NCBI GenBank assembly: GCA_034509925.1 | Contig: CM067529.1 | Coordinates: forward strand, 8,435,501-8,499,500 | Length of the DNA: 64,000 bases | DNA from: Hirudinaria manillensis | Lineage: Eukaryota; Annelida; Clitellata; Hirudinida; Hirudinidae | Reading direction: 5' to 3' | Shown: one piece after another, positions 38,828 through 51,659 of the stretch | Position numbering within the stretch: position 1 is the first letter of the stretch | Layout of the letters: the number at the start of each line of letters is the position of its first letter | Made by a program: the position numbers and the translations under genes | Notes under the pieces: model-generated | Seen by the model: only the letters and a program-made list of their open reading frames with translations | Databases searched by the model: none | What the model was told of the DNA's origin: nothing

Positions 38828-41800
38828 AACTCTCTTTACTTCTTTCCCAGGCGTAATTTTCTTTTAAGTTGCTTTTATATTAAATATTTTTCTTCAGATT
38901 TTTGTTTTATTTGAAATTGTTGAAAAAAAGTCTTCTAAGTTTTTGATGCTCAGCACTGAGAGGGCCAGACCCTGACCGCCAAAGTTTGTCAAATAGACCG
39001 CAAAGATATTGAAACTATAAATAATTGTTTTTAATGTTCACAAATTATGAGTGATGTCTTGTCCCTTTTAAGTGATGAACTGGCTTTACCTAGATAAAAA
39101 GTGAAAGCCGTTTCTTAGTAACTTAATTAAAACGCAGAGAATGCGTTTGGAAAGCAGAAGATATTGCTTGAATGCCGTAACATCAACTATAACAGATTTT
39201 TAATAAACGGACAAACAGGTTGGACAACATATTTTCAATTCGAAAATATTCGATATTTTTTATATTTTCAAAATGTATTTAGAAATTGAAGTTATTTCAA
39301 TACTTTGACAAAGATTTATTATTAGAAATAACTTATTCAGTGAATCACACCCTAACCTCTCACAAATCAAATTTATCTTCGTACATGTTTAGAAACAGTC
39401 AGCTATTTTAACTTTATTACAAGATTAAATCTATTACATAAATCTTTTTGATTTGAATTTGTTTGTTCATCAATTTATTTATTTGTTTCCACTGGTCTTT
39501 CCAAAAAACCTTAAATGATATACAACAATAAGATCTAAGCAATGTAAAGCAATGTGTTCGGTAGAAACAAGACGCTCTTTACTCAGAAACATGTATCTAC
39601 ATTGTGGTTAGTAAATTTACTCGTAGTTATGCAAGAAAATGTATATGCTCTGAAACAAAATGAATGCTTGAAAACGGAATGCGTGCATTCCACATTGTAA
39701 ATGAGTGATGCTTAGCATTTGAATGATTATGTCAATTAAATTTAATGTTTAACAAAGAAGTCAAACAAAAATAAACAAGTTACCAGCTAGGTATTAAAGG
39801 CATATATTCTCGAAAAGATGGTATTAATTAGTGGGAAACGTTAATAATTAAACTAAACTAATATCTTATTATAACCTCATTTTTATTATTTTATTATTGA
39901 GAGTACCGAGTTACTAAGAGAATTAACTATAAAACTTATGGAATTAACCATTTAAAACTTATGGACTTCATTTTTTTTTAATTACGTAACTTTACGTTAC
40001 GAGTTATTGCTTGCAGAGTAATATATTACAATGGCCGCAACTTGATTAAAATTAAAGAGTTTCGACGATTTTGACTTTTAAGAGTTGTTTTTTAAATTCA
40101 TTTTTCTGTTTAATTCACAGAATTCCTTTTGATCTCCCATTAGAAAATGAATCCATTGTTGAGCGCGATGAATGCTTGAGTCCGCATTTAAATTCATTAA
40201 AAGTTTGTGCTTTTGTCTTTCTCGGAGATTCGAATCCTTTGTGCGTGAAATTTTTAGCATTAATGAACTATTTTGAAAAAAAAAATGAAATTCACAAAAG
40301 ATGGTTGAACTTGCTAAACTCAATGTTGTCGTGTGAATATTTTTGTCAAAATTGAAACGCTTCTTTTTTACGAATGTTCAAAAGACACGAGGCACATTTG
40401 CACCTACTGTTGGACGCTAAAGTTATGGACACACATGTTCATAAAAGTTTATTTTAGTAATAATTACAATATTACATACGACAACATGTACAATGTTATT
40501 ATATCATATAAAATATAAAGAAACGTAACAAATATTTATTATAACTTAAAACGTATTGCAACTTTAGACTAATTATTGCATAAAGTTTTGTTTATTGTAA
40601 AATAGTTTTCTAATAACTTTCTGTGTACTCAGTAGTGTTGATAGCATGTCGTGGGAAATTCAAACGAGCAATGTTCTCATGATTAGAAATAATGATAAAG
40701 GAAAAGATAAATTTCTTGAAGTTTACAGAAACTATATAAAATGTCTGCGAAACGAATTGTGGTGTTCCTGACGAGGAAAATAACTGTTGTGAGTTTCAAA
40801 ATAACTGTTATAAGGAATTAAAATAAGTAACAATATTATATTTGAGGATCTCTATCTAGAATTTTAAAATATAAATACAATTTCGTACGTTACGGCGATA
40901 GCCGTGCGATAAACTGAAGAAATGTGAAAAAGAAGAAAAGATGATGAAAATATAAAAAAATGTTAAAGCTGTTAGTAACTGTACAAACAAGGTAAACTGC
41001 AGTAGTAATTAATGATGTAACAAAGCTTTATTGACAATGAGTACGATCGATTTTGTCTTGCAAGTATACTAAACATTCATGTCTATTTTGTTACATTTGA
41101 AACCAGATAATCAACATTTATCTACGAATAATTATTTAAAAATATCAACTTTAGTCAAACATGCACAAAATATTGCCAATCGTTTATTTAAAAATAATTA
41201 AATGTGTTAAAACACAGCCCTTCTGCATGGCGCTAGTCCACGAAGAGTTTCCTTGTTTGTAAACCCTGCCATTATGGCACTGTTTAATAATTGTTTAATG
41301 AAAAGTACATTTTTACATTCCCGGAATCTTTGCCTATTGACTGGTAAAGTAGTTTTAATAACAAACTTTAGTTCTCGCTCGATAACAACAAATGCGTTGA
41401 GGTATATTTGTACCCCCCATTGCTGAAAGAGGAAGTTTTTGTTTTGCCTTGAGCATCTAAGGTTTAAAGAATATTTTAACGGTTGCAACGTTATATTATT
41501 CCATTTATCGCTTTTTCCAGCATGAAATCTAACAAGTTTCAATTATGTTTCCGCATAATAATCACATACCATGTTTAAAAATTTACAAAATGCACTCACG
41601 ATTATTTTCGAAATGGACACCTCATTCAAATTATCCTTTATTGGACAAAAAGCATCGAGTGTGACCACATCAACCGATATAACTATCATTCGTGCTCAAT
41701 GCTTTCCGTACTTCGTTTTCCCAGTTCATTTCTATTTCTTGATTCACCCGGCAAACGAAGAAACGAAACGAGACAAAAAATGAATTTGCAACTTAAAATT

Positions 41801-43541
41801 TAACATGTAAATCCTGAAAGTAATATCGAATAGACTTAGAGCATCCCATTTATGTAGCAGTCATAAATGACATACAATAACATTAAATATTCATAAGTAA
41901 AGGGTACATAAAAATGTCGTTGCTTTTAAGACTTAATGCCGAGTAGTATGACGTTTTATTTTGCTCTTAATTTTGATAGACCTAAAGTAAACATGTCAAA
42001 GCTAGAGATAAATGTATTAAAATGACCTAAACCGGGAATTTGAAATCGATTAAATGAGGCACATTATCTAATTAAAAGGTCATTAATTAATCCGAAAATA
42101 AGTTTAGTGAATGGATGATTGTTATTGACATCAGTTTACCACCAAGTTGCATGGAAAACCATTTGTAGCCATTTGAAGATGAAGGCAAAAATGAACGCTT
42201 GGAAGCAGACAGCTTTGATGGATTATTTGGAAGCCTCTTGGTGTCAGTCGAAAGTGTCGTTTAAAAAAGGAAACTAAACGAAAGAAAATAATTTATTTGG
42301 AACAGTATTCTGTATGACTACATCGCATTGACATCTGAAGATTTTAATTCTAATCGCATTTATCTATTTTACATTTATTTGCAAATAGGTAAAACAGACG
42401 GTGATTAACCTAATATAAAATCAAAATAAACTGAAAACAATGTATGTTAAGGAAATATTTCCGCATTCATCGATTGAATCAAGATTGGGCGTCGGCAGAA
42501 CAGGAGGCAACGGCCCCCTGGGACCACACGTTTTGCATTGCAAAAATTACCATAAACTACGATCAGGTGATGAAATAACTCAAGTTGAAATTTTATGAAA
42601 TTTCTTTGTGTTTTAAAAACTTTAGTCGCTTATTGACGTAGCACTCAGAATTGAATCTTTAACTCATTAACAACTTTTTTTAGATTTTACTTTGCTGCGA
42701 ATTTCAGCCATGAATGAGGATTTTTTATATTACACAGTGGCAATGATGATCTTAATTATGCTGGCGATGAAGAAGATGACGGTGTTAGTGATGACGATCT
42801 TGATGCAGAAGACGATGGCCATTGATTCTCTATGCGGAAAATGGATGAAATAAGTATTGGTTCTGGACATGGATGTGATGTTGTTAATCCCGCAAAGAGA
42901 GTTGTGGCCGCGAAGACTTCCGTAATACACATTTTGTAATGCCTCGCAACCGTCTGAGAAAATGTCTATTATTCACCGAATTAATCAGTTCATAAATTTT
43001 GGTTTTCTTAATATGAGAAAACTTGGATCATGACTTTAAGGACCTTTCAATTGATTGCTTAATAGGTTAAGAAAATCATTAGAAACATTTAAAATAGCTA
43101 AATTATTCTGAGTTAAATGTTCTCAAAATATACGTTCGTTATTTTCAAATGCCGGTTTCCATTTGCGATTATAATCTGTGCTTTGAATAGTTCTGACTTA
43201 AAACAAAAACTAGATAAATGACGTATTGACCCTGCGGTAAAGCAGTGCTCCGCGGGATTTCTTGAGGCAACAAAGAATTGCAGAAAAGTGAGTCATCGTT
43301 ACATGGCGCTACGTTAATATTGAAAAAATAAGAACCAAAATAAAATAGAAAAATCAGCTCAAGGTAGTTCATCTGGGTTATTAATATTGTTATTAATATC
43401 ATTAATATTATCACCATCACTATCTTTACCATTATTATCTTAGCCTTAAAAATAGAATCACCAGGCGTGTTCAATTCTTAAGCGAAGTTTATTTGCGATA
43501 ATCTGACGAAAGCATCACTTTGTAAACGAAAACCCGTACAA
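38828..43541. other. Intergenic stretch between glutaminase and Kv genes
   Basis: Tail-to-tail gap of about 4.7 kb between the plus-strand glutaminase and the minus-strand channel. AT-rich, with a minus-strand open frame at 41542-41207 of unknown type. I recognise no domain or structured RNA. The Kv poly(A) signal (AATAAA on the minus strand) lies at 43493-43488. Confidence 0.35.
43488..43493 (-). promoter_or_regulatory. Poly(A) signal of Kv gene
   Basis: The minus strand reads CAAATAAACTTC, 49-54 bases after the Kv stop codon. Confidence 0.55.
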
Positions 43542-46142
43542 CTAGATTTTGCATTTGCTGGCATCATCTGACACATTATCATCTGGCACGCCTAGGAGAT
43601 GTGGATGATTGGGTTCGGCCAGCGTTGCTGCATGTAAATTCATCTCGAAACAACATTTGTGCTTACCTTTCAATGTTGCTGAAATGAATTCGCAATTCCA
43701 TTCAGAATTCAGTATTTCCCCTTTGAACTATCGAGAACAAAGTAGATGTACACTGGAAACGCAGGCTCGAGAGCAATAAGTGTCATTTGTGTTGGGTGTT
43801 TCAAAATGATTTATTTTAATCAGCAGCAATAAACAGAACACCAAAGACAAACTCATTAAAAAGCAAAAACTTGAAGGCATTCACTTCTCAGCAGTTGAAG
43901 AAAACAAAAAAAAAGTTTATTTGGTAAAAAAAATTGAAATTTTTGCTTAACTGATTAAATACGCCCGAGAGCAATTCCCAGTCAGATTTGTTGTAACCGA
44001 CATCTCACCATCTAATGCTCAAAGTTTAAATGTACTTACAACGTCCGGTTTTGTGTGCATAAAACTTGTTGAAGTGTCCCGTAAGTATTGGCACGGGCAT
44101 TGCCAGAGTCAGAACTCCTGAAATAGCACATGCTGCTCCAATCACTTTCCCGAAAGGGCCGACTGGAAACGTATCTCCATAGCCCACGGTCGTCATGGTA
44201 ATGATAGCCCACCAGAAAGCGTCAGGGATGCTATGAATGTTCGACTTGGGAACGCCGAGTTCGGCATAATAGATGGCGCTGGAATAGACGAGCATGCAGA
44301 CCAGAAGTACAACGAGGAAGAGGCCCAACTCTTCGCTGCTCGCCTTGATGGTGAGAATGAGAACCTGAAGACCCGTAGAATGTTTTGTTAATTTGAAAAC
44401 ACGGACCAATCTTATTACTCGGAGGAAGGCGAGAGAGGCACTGGACTTTGCAGTGGAGCAACTCATGGTGGAGACTACATTGAAAAGGGTAACGTAGTAG
44501 GGCACCACGGCTGTTACATCGATTAGGTTCTGGAATCCAAACCAAAACATAATCTTGTTGGGACACGAGATGAACCGGACTATTGCCTGAAACACGAAAA
44601 TTATTTTTTCGCAAAATATTCGCAAAAATTATTTTAAAACAAAATGTCTCAATGAGATACAAAAAAATTATTAATTTAAATCTTTAAATCAAATTTACAC
44701 AGCGAAAGTATTGATGTAACTATCAGCTTCACCGATTACCAAACATTTTTGTAAACTTTCAAAACTCACTAAGTTCTCGTACATTTATATCCAAAGAACA
44801 ACTTAAAAAGTGAAACATGCTCATACCGACGGCCATAAATTGCCTTAAATTAAAAGTGGCACTCAGTAATTTGAAACTTCTAATTTAAAGTCCAGCAATC
44901 GCTATCATGATAAATTACCTTTTCCTAGAAGAAAATTGTCTTAGTATTTCCAAAATTCAAATTGCACACAATTTAGAACGTCACGGTAACAATAAAGCGT
45001 GTACTGACATTATGTGCATAGAAACAAATTAAACCCTGGAAGCAGTAATTTGTCCATTGCAATTTCACGCCGACTTAATCCGTCGAAGCACCGCTTTTCA
45101 GCAGCAAATCGTAAAGAAAGGAAATTGTAGAAGGAAAGAATTGTAAAGACGAAAGACAATACCTCCATTTCAGTGGTAATAGCACATGATTCCTATCTGC
45201 ATAAATCCATAAAGTTCTTTTAACGGCCTTTCTTAAAATAATGCTTTAGGGATATAACAGCTTACAATTTTGTATATTCTCCATATGAAGGCAGATCAAT
45301 AGTAATTCTATTAACTGAATCTCACAAAATAAACGATTTACCTCGAATGTGAACCAGGCCGTACAAATGGTTTCAATAATAAAGAACGGATCCAGGAAAT
45401 TAGGGGCCTCATCGGCAACACAATGACTCTTGGAAAATCTTTCTAGAGTTTCAACGCAGAAAAGGATTATGGAGATGGTAGTCATTATAACTGAAATGAA
45501 AGCCACGGTGTAAGCAGTCGTTGATGTTTCCGGATATTCCATGGCCAACCATATTTTTTTCAGAGTTTTATTCTTTGGGAATGTAACGTTCTTCACAGTG
45601 TAACCTTCAGAGATTTTATAATCTTCGATTACTTCTGGTTCGAGCTGATAATATTCAATTTCATTTAAAAATACATCGTCAGGAATGTAATCGGGTCGTC
45701 TCAATTTTCCACCATATTGAAAATAAGCGAAAATAATTTCGAAAGTGGGTCGATGTCGATCAAAGAAATATTCCTTTTTCCGTTTGTCGTAGAACTTGCT
45801 TCTAGAGGCTTGATTTCCTAGTAGTGTCGATGGATGTTTGTCAAGGAGTTCAGAAGAAATTTCAAATTGTTGGCCGCTGACGTTGATTATAATCCTTTCA
45901 GTAGCGCCGAACTTTCTATTGCAAGGACATTCACTTTTAATGTTTGGGGGCGAGGATGGCAGACAGCACTCCTTGAGGCATCCCCTCCAATCGGCATTTC
46001 TCCCCGTCACTTCCTGGTCTCCTTGACTGGACACAGAAAAGTAGCGAGATTCCCTCATGGATTTCATCCACTTGGACCAATTATCACTTCTGCTCGCCCT
46101 CGTTCTGACTCTCATCGAGGAACCAGAAGTAGAGGCAGCCAT
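43542..46142 (-). CDS. Shaker-type (Kv1-like) voltage-gated potassium channel
   Basis: Plasma-membrane K+ channel alpha subunit. Minus-strand exons 46142-45342, 44586-44040 and 43678-43542 join in frame (801+547+137 nt) to give 494 residues. T1 tetramerisation domain (about 82-182): RIIINVSGQQFEIS, TLLGN, EYFFDRHRPTFE, YQYGGKLRRP-like block. It lacks the HxxxxxC..CC zinc site, as in Kv1. S1 is about 209-231, S2 251-273 and S3 285-303. S4 reads LAFLRVIRLVRVFKLTKHST (319-338). The pore is DAFWWAIITMTTVGYGDTF, with filter TVGYGD at about 400-405. S6 has AMPVPI (the PVP hinge). The C-terminal exon ends VPDDNVSDDASKCKI and lacks the TDV-type PDZ motif. Compared with Shaker, S4 lacks one three-residue step (RIF of VFRIFKLSR). 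The intron after FTFE lies in S2. An AATAAA lies just downstream at 43488-43493. Confidence 0.93.
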
Positions 46143-47500
46143 AGTTTAACTTACAATTTTAAACATAATTTAAGCAAATTTCCGCAACATCTTTCAAATT
46201 TTAATCACCAGTTTCCCAATTGTTAGTACTAATTGGTATTATTGTATATATTTATGTCTAAATACTTACGGGAAAAAGATGAAATTTTTGTGATCAATCC
46301 AAACACGAATACGTTTCGACCGAGTGAAGGCGCATTTAGAGGTCTGGAAAGAAATGGAGGCGATGTACCATGCAATGCATGCGGCTGTTTGAACGAAATA
46401 TCATTGAATGAAGTCTTTTGAATGATGTCTGAGTTGATTGATTATTAATCGATTTCTTACCTGAGTGGTATCTATGAACATGTAAAATTCCACGAGAATG
46501 AACACTTCGAAAGACTCCTACTTTTATAGTGCTCATTGTCCCCAAGTTTTATCGCCCAATTTCATGAGCTGAATGTACAGATGAGGCGCTCACCTCAAGG
46601 TATGAAAACGCAAAAATACGAGGCTCTGCACTGAATCTTGCGTTTAGAATGAAGATCCCACGCGTATCAGATAACAGTGTGCACGCTCCTAATATGTATC
46701 AAAAAGATTCTTTTTCAGCGCACTCTTATCGGAGCACACATAATAACATTATTTTAGGAACATCGAGCACACAAACTTGGAAGCCACATTTGGGATATTA
46801 TCGATAGCTGACGGCAGTCATAAACATTCTTTGCATTACGAAAACACTTCGTTTATTATCGGAAAAAAATGTCTCAGAGCCCGCATGCGACTAGGTGCAC
46901 GAAATTTTGATAGTAGGAAAATGACAATTTTTCATATGCGAAAACATACAGGTGCTTATTCAATTGGGTTCTTAGGAGTTTCAAGACACTATTTCATGGA
47001 TAATCAGCTGGGAAAATGATTGACCACCCGTTAATTCACTTGACTTCTGCACTTCTCCAATCGCAAGTTATAATTATCGAGCATGTTACAAATCACTGGA
47101 AATCTGCTTTGGATGAATAGCGCTAATCTCTGGTGACCTCTTTAAAAGTGTAAATTCAGACAAAACAAAATCTTCAACGTAGTTTTATTTTCTCCAATAA
47201 AGCAGAAAGGATTAAGTTTAATCGATCATGATTCCACCACAAAATCCTGTCAGTCGATTATAATGGTAGGATTTTAGAGGAGCAGCATCATCAAAGTCTG
47301 ATTAATGATGTGTTTTGGACCATTTCGTTGCATTATACATTAACAATTTGAGACATAAGGAAGAGCGCTCAAGCCACTTTAAATATCACAATAGTTGCAG
47401 GAAAATTCAAATAATTCCCTGTGACACACACAAGTTTGAACACTCATTTGTAAATTTAAATTGTAAATGCAATAAAATCAAGAGTACAAGAATTGTTATC
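46143..47500. other. Kv upstream region
   Basis: No coding exon recognised between the channel ATG and the 3' end of the T5orf172 gene. Both genes are on the minus strand, so this holds the Kv promoter/5' UTR and the 3' UTR of the upstream gene. Confidence 0.35.
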
Positions 47501-47511
47501 CAGGAGAAACG

Positions 47512-48756
47512 TTAACTTTCAATGTTTTCCAGCTCTTGCAGAAATTTTTCATCTCCTTGAAACCAGCCTATATTTCCATCTAATTTCCAAGCATCCAACT
47601 TGAGATAAGTTCTTGCCAGTGCTTCATCCATGTTTTTGACTTTAAATTTTCTGAACAAAGTTAATCTGCTGTTAAAAGCTGAAGCCTGCAGTAATTTTTT
47701 ATCAGGATTTCTTGACACTCCTATTTTAAACATTAAATCCGAATTTTCACGAAAGACATAAAGAAATCCAGGTTGAGATCTGTTATATTGAAGCAAACTA
47801 AGTAGGCGGTTTATTTCAGACACTTGAAACGGTGTGTCATCATAGCAAGTAACATCAAGATCACTGTTGTATGTCTCCATTTCAAAAGTTGATTTCATCT
47901 CTCTTGTACACTCAAGAGAAGAACAAGAGCCTCGATTAGATGGAATTCTTAGAGGGCTTGTTTCTTGATTGATTGAATGATACTGTGCATTGGAAAGAAC
48001 AGAGTCATCCATGAAAGTTGAGGAATGATTTGACTTGATGGAGTCGCAATCATAGAACTGTTCCTCAGTAGAACTCACATTAGAAGGAGATCTCAGAACC
48101 AAATCTTTATTTTTGACCAAATCCTGATGTGTATATATATGGGCATGGGAATACTGGTTTGTAGGAGACAAATTTTCAGCACCAATATCATAAGGCTCCT
48201 CAAAACTAATGAGATCACCATGATTTGCCTCTTGGTGTTCCTGAGAAGTTGGAATGCTACTCTTTAAAATTGATTCAATGGGACAATTTTGATTAACTGG
48301 AGAAGTCTCATGCTTTATTGAATAATTAGAAGTAATTTCTGCTGCATTCTCTCCAAGGCTACATGAATGAGATTTGGGTTTCTTAAGAAGCCTCCATAGT
48401 TTTGAAGTTTTTCTAACATTTTGTTTATCAATTGAGAATAAATTGGACTCAAAACCATATAATCCTTCAAGCTGCTCATCATCAGGATGCACTTCTTGTA
48501 ATAATTGCAACAAGGGCCAGTTTATCCTCTGAATAATACTAATACCCACTTTATTGCAACTTAAGCCTTTCCTCCATGTTGAAAATCTTTCATCGCTTTC
48601 ATTGATTTCATCACAAATATTTGTATATTCTAAGCCTTTACCATGCAAAGCTTTCACAAAGGCTTTGGCTTGTCGTTGGGTGGAAATGGGGAAAAAAAAA
48701 TTTTCAGAAGTTTCGAATACTTGCAAAATAAGATCATCGATTCTTTTGAGGGTCAT
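47512..48756 (-). CDS. T5orf172-domain (GIY-YIG superfamily) protein
   Basis: Uninterrupted frame of 414 codons. The ATG at 48756 lies a few bases after a good splice acceptor (CTCTGCAG|GCAGG), so a non-coding 5' exon is likely. The C-terminus (about 325-410) carries a T5orf172-type domain of the GIY-YIG superfamily: GFLYVFRENSDLMFKIGVSR, NPDKKLLQASAF, ALARTYLKLDAWKLDG and GWFQGD. This is the LYV--- -KIG-S-NP--RL---N pattern with the terminal W(Y/F) block seen in phage T5 orf172, bacterial homologues and fungal Mug113-like proteins. The N-terminal 130 residues (MTLKRIDDLILQVFETSENF, WPLLQLLQEVHPDDEQLEGL) look helical but I do not recognise them. The middle, about 190 residues, is Ser/Thr/Asn/Glu-rich and probably disordered. 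Members of the superfamily bind or cut DNA. Whether this one keeps nuclease residues is unclear. Confidence 0.78.
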   Translation of the reverse strand: MTLKRIDDLILQVFETSENFFFPISTQRQAKAFVKALHGKGLEYTNICDEINESDERFSTWRKGLSCNKVGISIIQRINWPLLQLLQEVHPDDEQLEGLYGFESNLFSIDKQNVRKTSKLWRLLKKPKSHSCSLGENAAEITSNYSIKHETSPVNQNCPIESILKSSIPTSQEHQEANHGDLISFEEPYDIGAENLSPTNQYSHAHIYTHQDLVKNKDLVLRSPSNVSSTEEQFYDCDSIKSNHSSTFMDDSVLSNAQYHSINQETSPLRIPSNRGSCSSLECTREMKSTFEMETYNSDLDVTCYDDTPFQVSEINRLLSLLQYNRSQPGFLYVFRENSDLMFKIGVSRNPDKKLLQASAFNSRLTLFRKFKVKNMDEALARTYLKLDAWKLDGNIGWFQGDEKFLQELENIES

Positions 48757-51640
48757 CCTGCCTGCAGAGAAATAAAGGCCAATTATTTAATGCACAAACT
48801 TTACGCATCAATCAATTAAAGATATCCTGTGTGTATTATGAATTTTTATGCACAGTCAGTGTTACAATAAGATGGAACAATTAATTTAAAAATGTGACAC
48901 AGAAATTGATTTATAGTAACTATGGTGTGTGAAATGCTTAATTGCAAAGCTCATAAATATTCCTGATTGAAATATCATTATGAGCAGCTCTCCTCCCATG
49001 ATCCAAAAATTCTCCAGAAAAATAGATAGACAGTATAGCAATCTAAACCTTAGTGTATAAGTGGAAAGAAAATTATATCAGTAATAAACTCAAATTCTGC
49101 CTGAAAACCTGCCTATATCTCTAATGTGGTCTTAGCATTCATATAATCCATTATTTAAACCTCTGCATAAGCTTTGGCCAAATTAAGTTTGTAAAATACA
49201 AAATAAATAAACCTTAATAACATTCCAATCCTTATAAATGTGAGACCTTTTTTTATTTATATCTATAATTTGATGTCAACGTCTTCTCACTTTTTATGGA
49301 TTTGTTTAAGTATACTTACACAAACTGAACATCCACACTAGAGTAATATTTTTCTTATAATGAATTAGTGCTGTAATATTAAAATGTTTATTTCATAAAA
49401 GAAAACAAAGGAAACATTTATGGTCAGATCTACCACCACATGAATCTGTTATTTATCTAAGAACTTTCAGTGATAGAACAACAACTGAACATGGTCTTGA
49501 TTCAATTTGGTGAATATTTCAGTTATTCCAAGCACCAACTTATACTGAACTCAAACAAATGATTACATTTCACTAACAATGACAAGTAAAATGTATTTAA
49601 ACTGTGTGTACTCAAACAACAAATTTGACTTAATTACAATTTTAACCAGAAAAATATAAAATTGAAAACTTTTCCAGCATTTCCTCTAGCATGCTATTGA
49701 TTCAGATACATTTAGACCATAAGTTCGAGAGACATTAAAGCCAAGCTCATACAGGAAAAATATTCATCTATAAACACAAGGCTCACTTTTTCCAAAGGCA
49801 AACCAGTCAGTATGGTAAATAACAGCGATCAATAACGATATCAATCTTCCAGTTAATCGTTTAAAACTTTAACAAATCTTATCTGATAGAATTAATGACA
49901 ATCCGCAAGAGACAAGGATGGCGTTAATTATTCATGATAACCAAAACACACGCCCACCTCCAAGTCCTGAGATAAGGACAAAAAGGGAGAGAAATTCTTA
50001 AACGATTTCTCTTCAACTTCAAGTGTTTCTCAAATTGAATTCCTATGTTGATTTCACCCAAGCAGACTCATGACTCATGTTCGAAACATTGACAATTGGT
50101 TGGCTAAGCAAGCTCAAGTAAGGTAGAATTCGTATACTAACCCGTCAACGATTAATAGCTTTGATAAAAATGTACCCACTGGACTATTGCTTTCCCTAAG
50201 ACTTCAACACTTTCCTATTTTACTTTCAGATACCTTTTTATCTCTGGACATCATTAAACTGCATGTTAAATTCCATCACTAGACTACCGTTTGTGTTGTT
50301 TATATGTTTCATGCGTTCCAAAAACACAATATTAACCGAATTGAATTATAACCGTAATTCAAAACTTTCACACTAAGTTGTTTGCACTACAAATGTAATG
50401 AAGAAAGTCGAATGTAGAAGAATTTTGTTTAAGCTTTACTCGGACACAGCTATGTTGAAGTGGCGAGTTTCCGTCAAATTCACTCATATAAGTCAAAACA
50501 TGTCCAAGCTATAAGTAATATTTCGAATTAAATATTATGGAATGTTGCCTGCAGAGAAGGCCAAAACAGTTCGAATATTTGAATCCAATTTTAGGTTCAC
50601 TCACGGGCTCTGCGTGCGGATTGAAAATATTTGGACCAAATATCATTGGCGATATTCTCTTTTTGGAAGTTAGAATTTTTTCGAAGAATTTTCATCAAAT
50701 AGCAAATTTTTCAACATGTTGAGATGGAAGCACATGGCGAAAATTCAATGGATTTCCAAACTCAGGAACCCACTTTTTTGTTCTTGCATGTTAAGTTATG
50801 ACATTATTCAGGAGGCGATTTTTTATTGGAGACTCTCTATAGGTCTTTGTGAGGCAGAAGTGGGGACAGGCTTTCAGACTTTGTGATCGGAATGGGGGGG
50901 GGGGCATTTCAGAATTTTAGGGGAGGGAAGAATTTCATCCTATCGAGTATCGACATTGAGGGGATCATCTTTAAAAAAACCCTTCCCCTCCTTCGCAAGC
51001 CAGCTTTTGACTTGAATATATTCGTGCGGAAATAAGCATTTTGCCATCAAACCAACAAAACTTTTTTGTCTTGTGACCATTTCTTTTCCTGAGGATCCTC
51101 ATATTCTCTCCAGAGATTTAGACAGTTTGAAGGTCACCCATTAGAACCTGTTCGAGAAACAAGTGAAGGACTTGCCATTAACAGACCACCAAGGAAATGC
51201 AATTCTAGTTGAGGGATACAATGACGTAAAGGTAAATTAAAAACAAAACAGAGTAGATCCACAATTGATTATTACAAAAGAAGCTCGAGGAAGTCTTTTT
51301 GGTTATGACTGGTCTCCCAATTTAATATTTTTAAATAGTAGGAAGAAACCAGTTGATGATGACGACGACGACAATGATGAAGTTTAAAGTCTGTTCATCA
51401 CGAAATGGTCAAGCTTTCGATCAAAAAGTGCCTTCTTATCGGGATATATGAGTCACTCCAAGGATAAATACATAAAAAAATATATCAAATACAAAAACAT
51501 GCGTTGACATACAAAGTGACACGGTAACAGTAACATCGGGGACAGCGGTAAAACCATTTCACTGTGTTACCGCGGGGACAGTAATCCAGTTTTACTGAAA
51601 ATAATCATAAATTTAATAAAAACTTAAAAACCCTACAATG
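48757..51640. other. Intergenic stretch with poly-G tract
   Basis: No gene recognised. It contains a run of 11 G at 50894-50904. An upstream non-coding exon of the T5orf172 gene may lie at the left end. Confidence 0.35.
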
Positions 51641-51659
51641 TTAGAAACTAATGCCATAA

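Noticed and set aside
41207-41542. Open minus-strand frame of 111 codons between glutaminase and Kv
   Set aside because: No recognisable motif, no splice context and no neighbour support. It is compatible with a chance ORF or an unrecognisable repeat relic.
44231-44662. Alternative 143-codon minus-strand frame
   Set aside because: It overlaps the Kv exon that encodes S3 to the pore in another frame; the channel frame is clearly the real one.
45834-46226. Plus-strand frame of 130 codons opposite the Kv N-terminus
   Set aside because: Antisense shadow of the T1/N-terminal exon, with no independent features.
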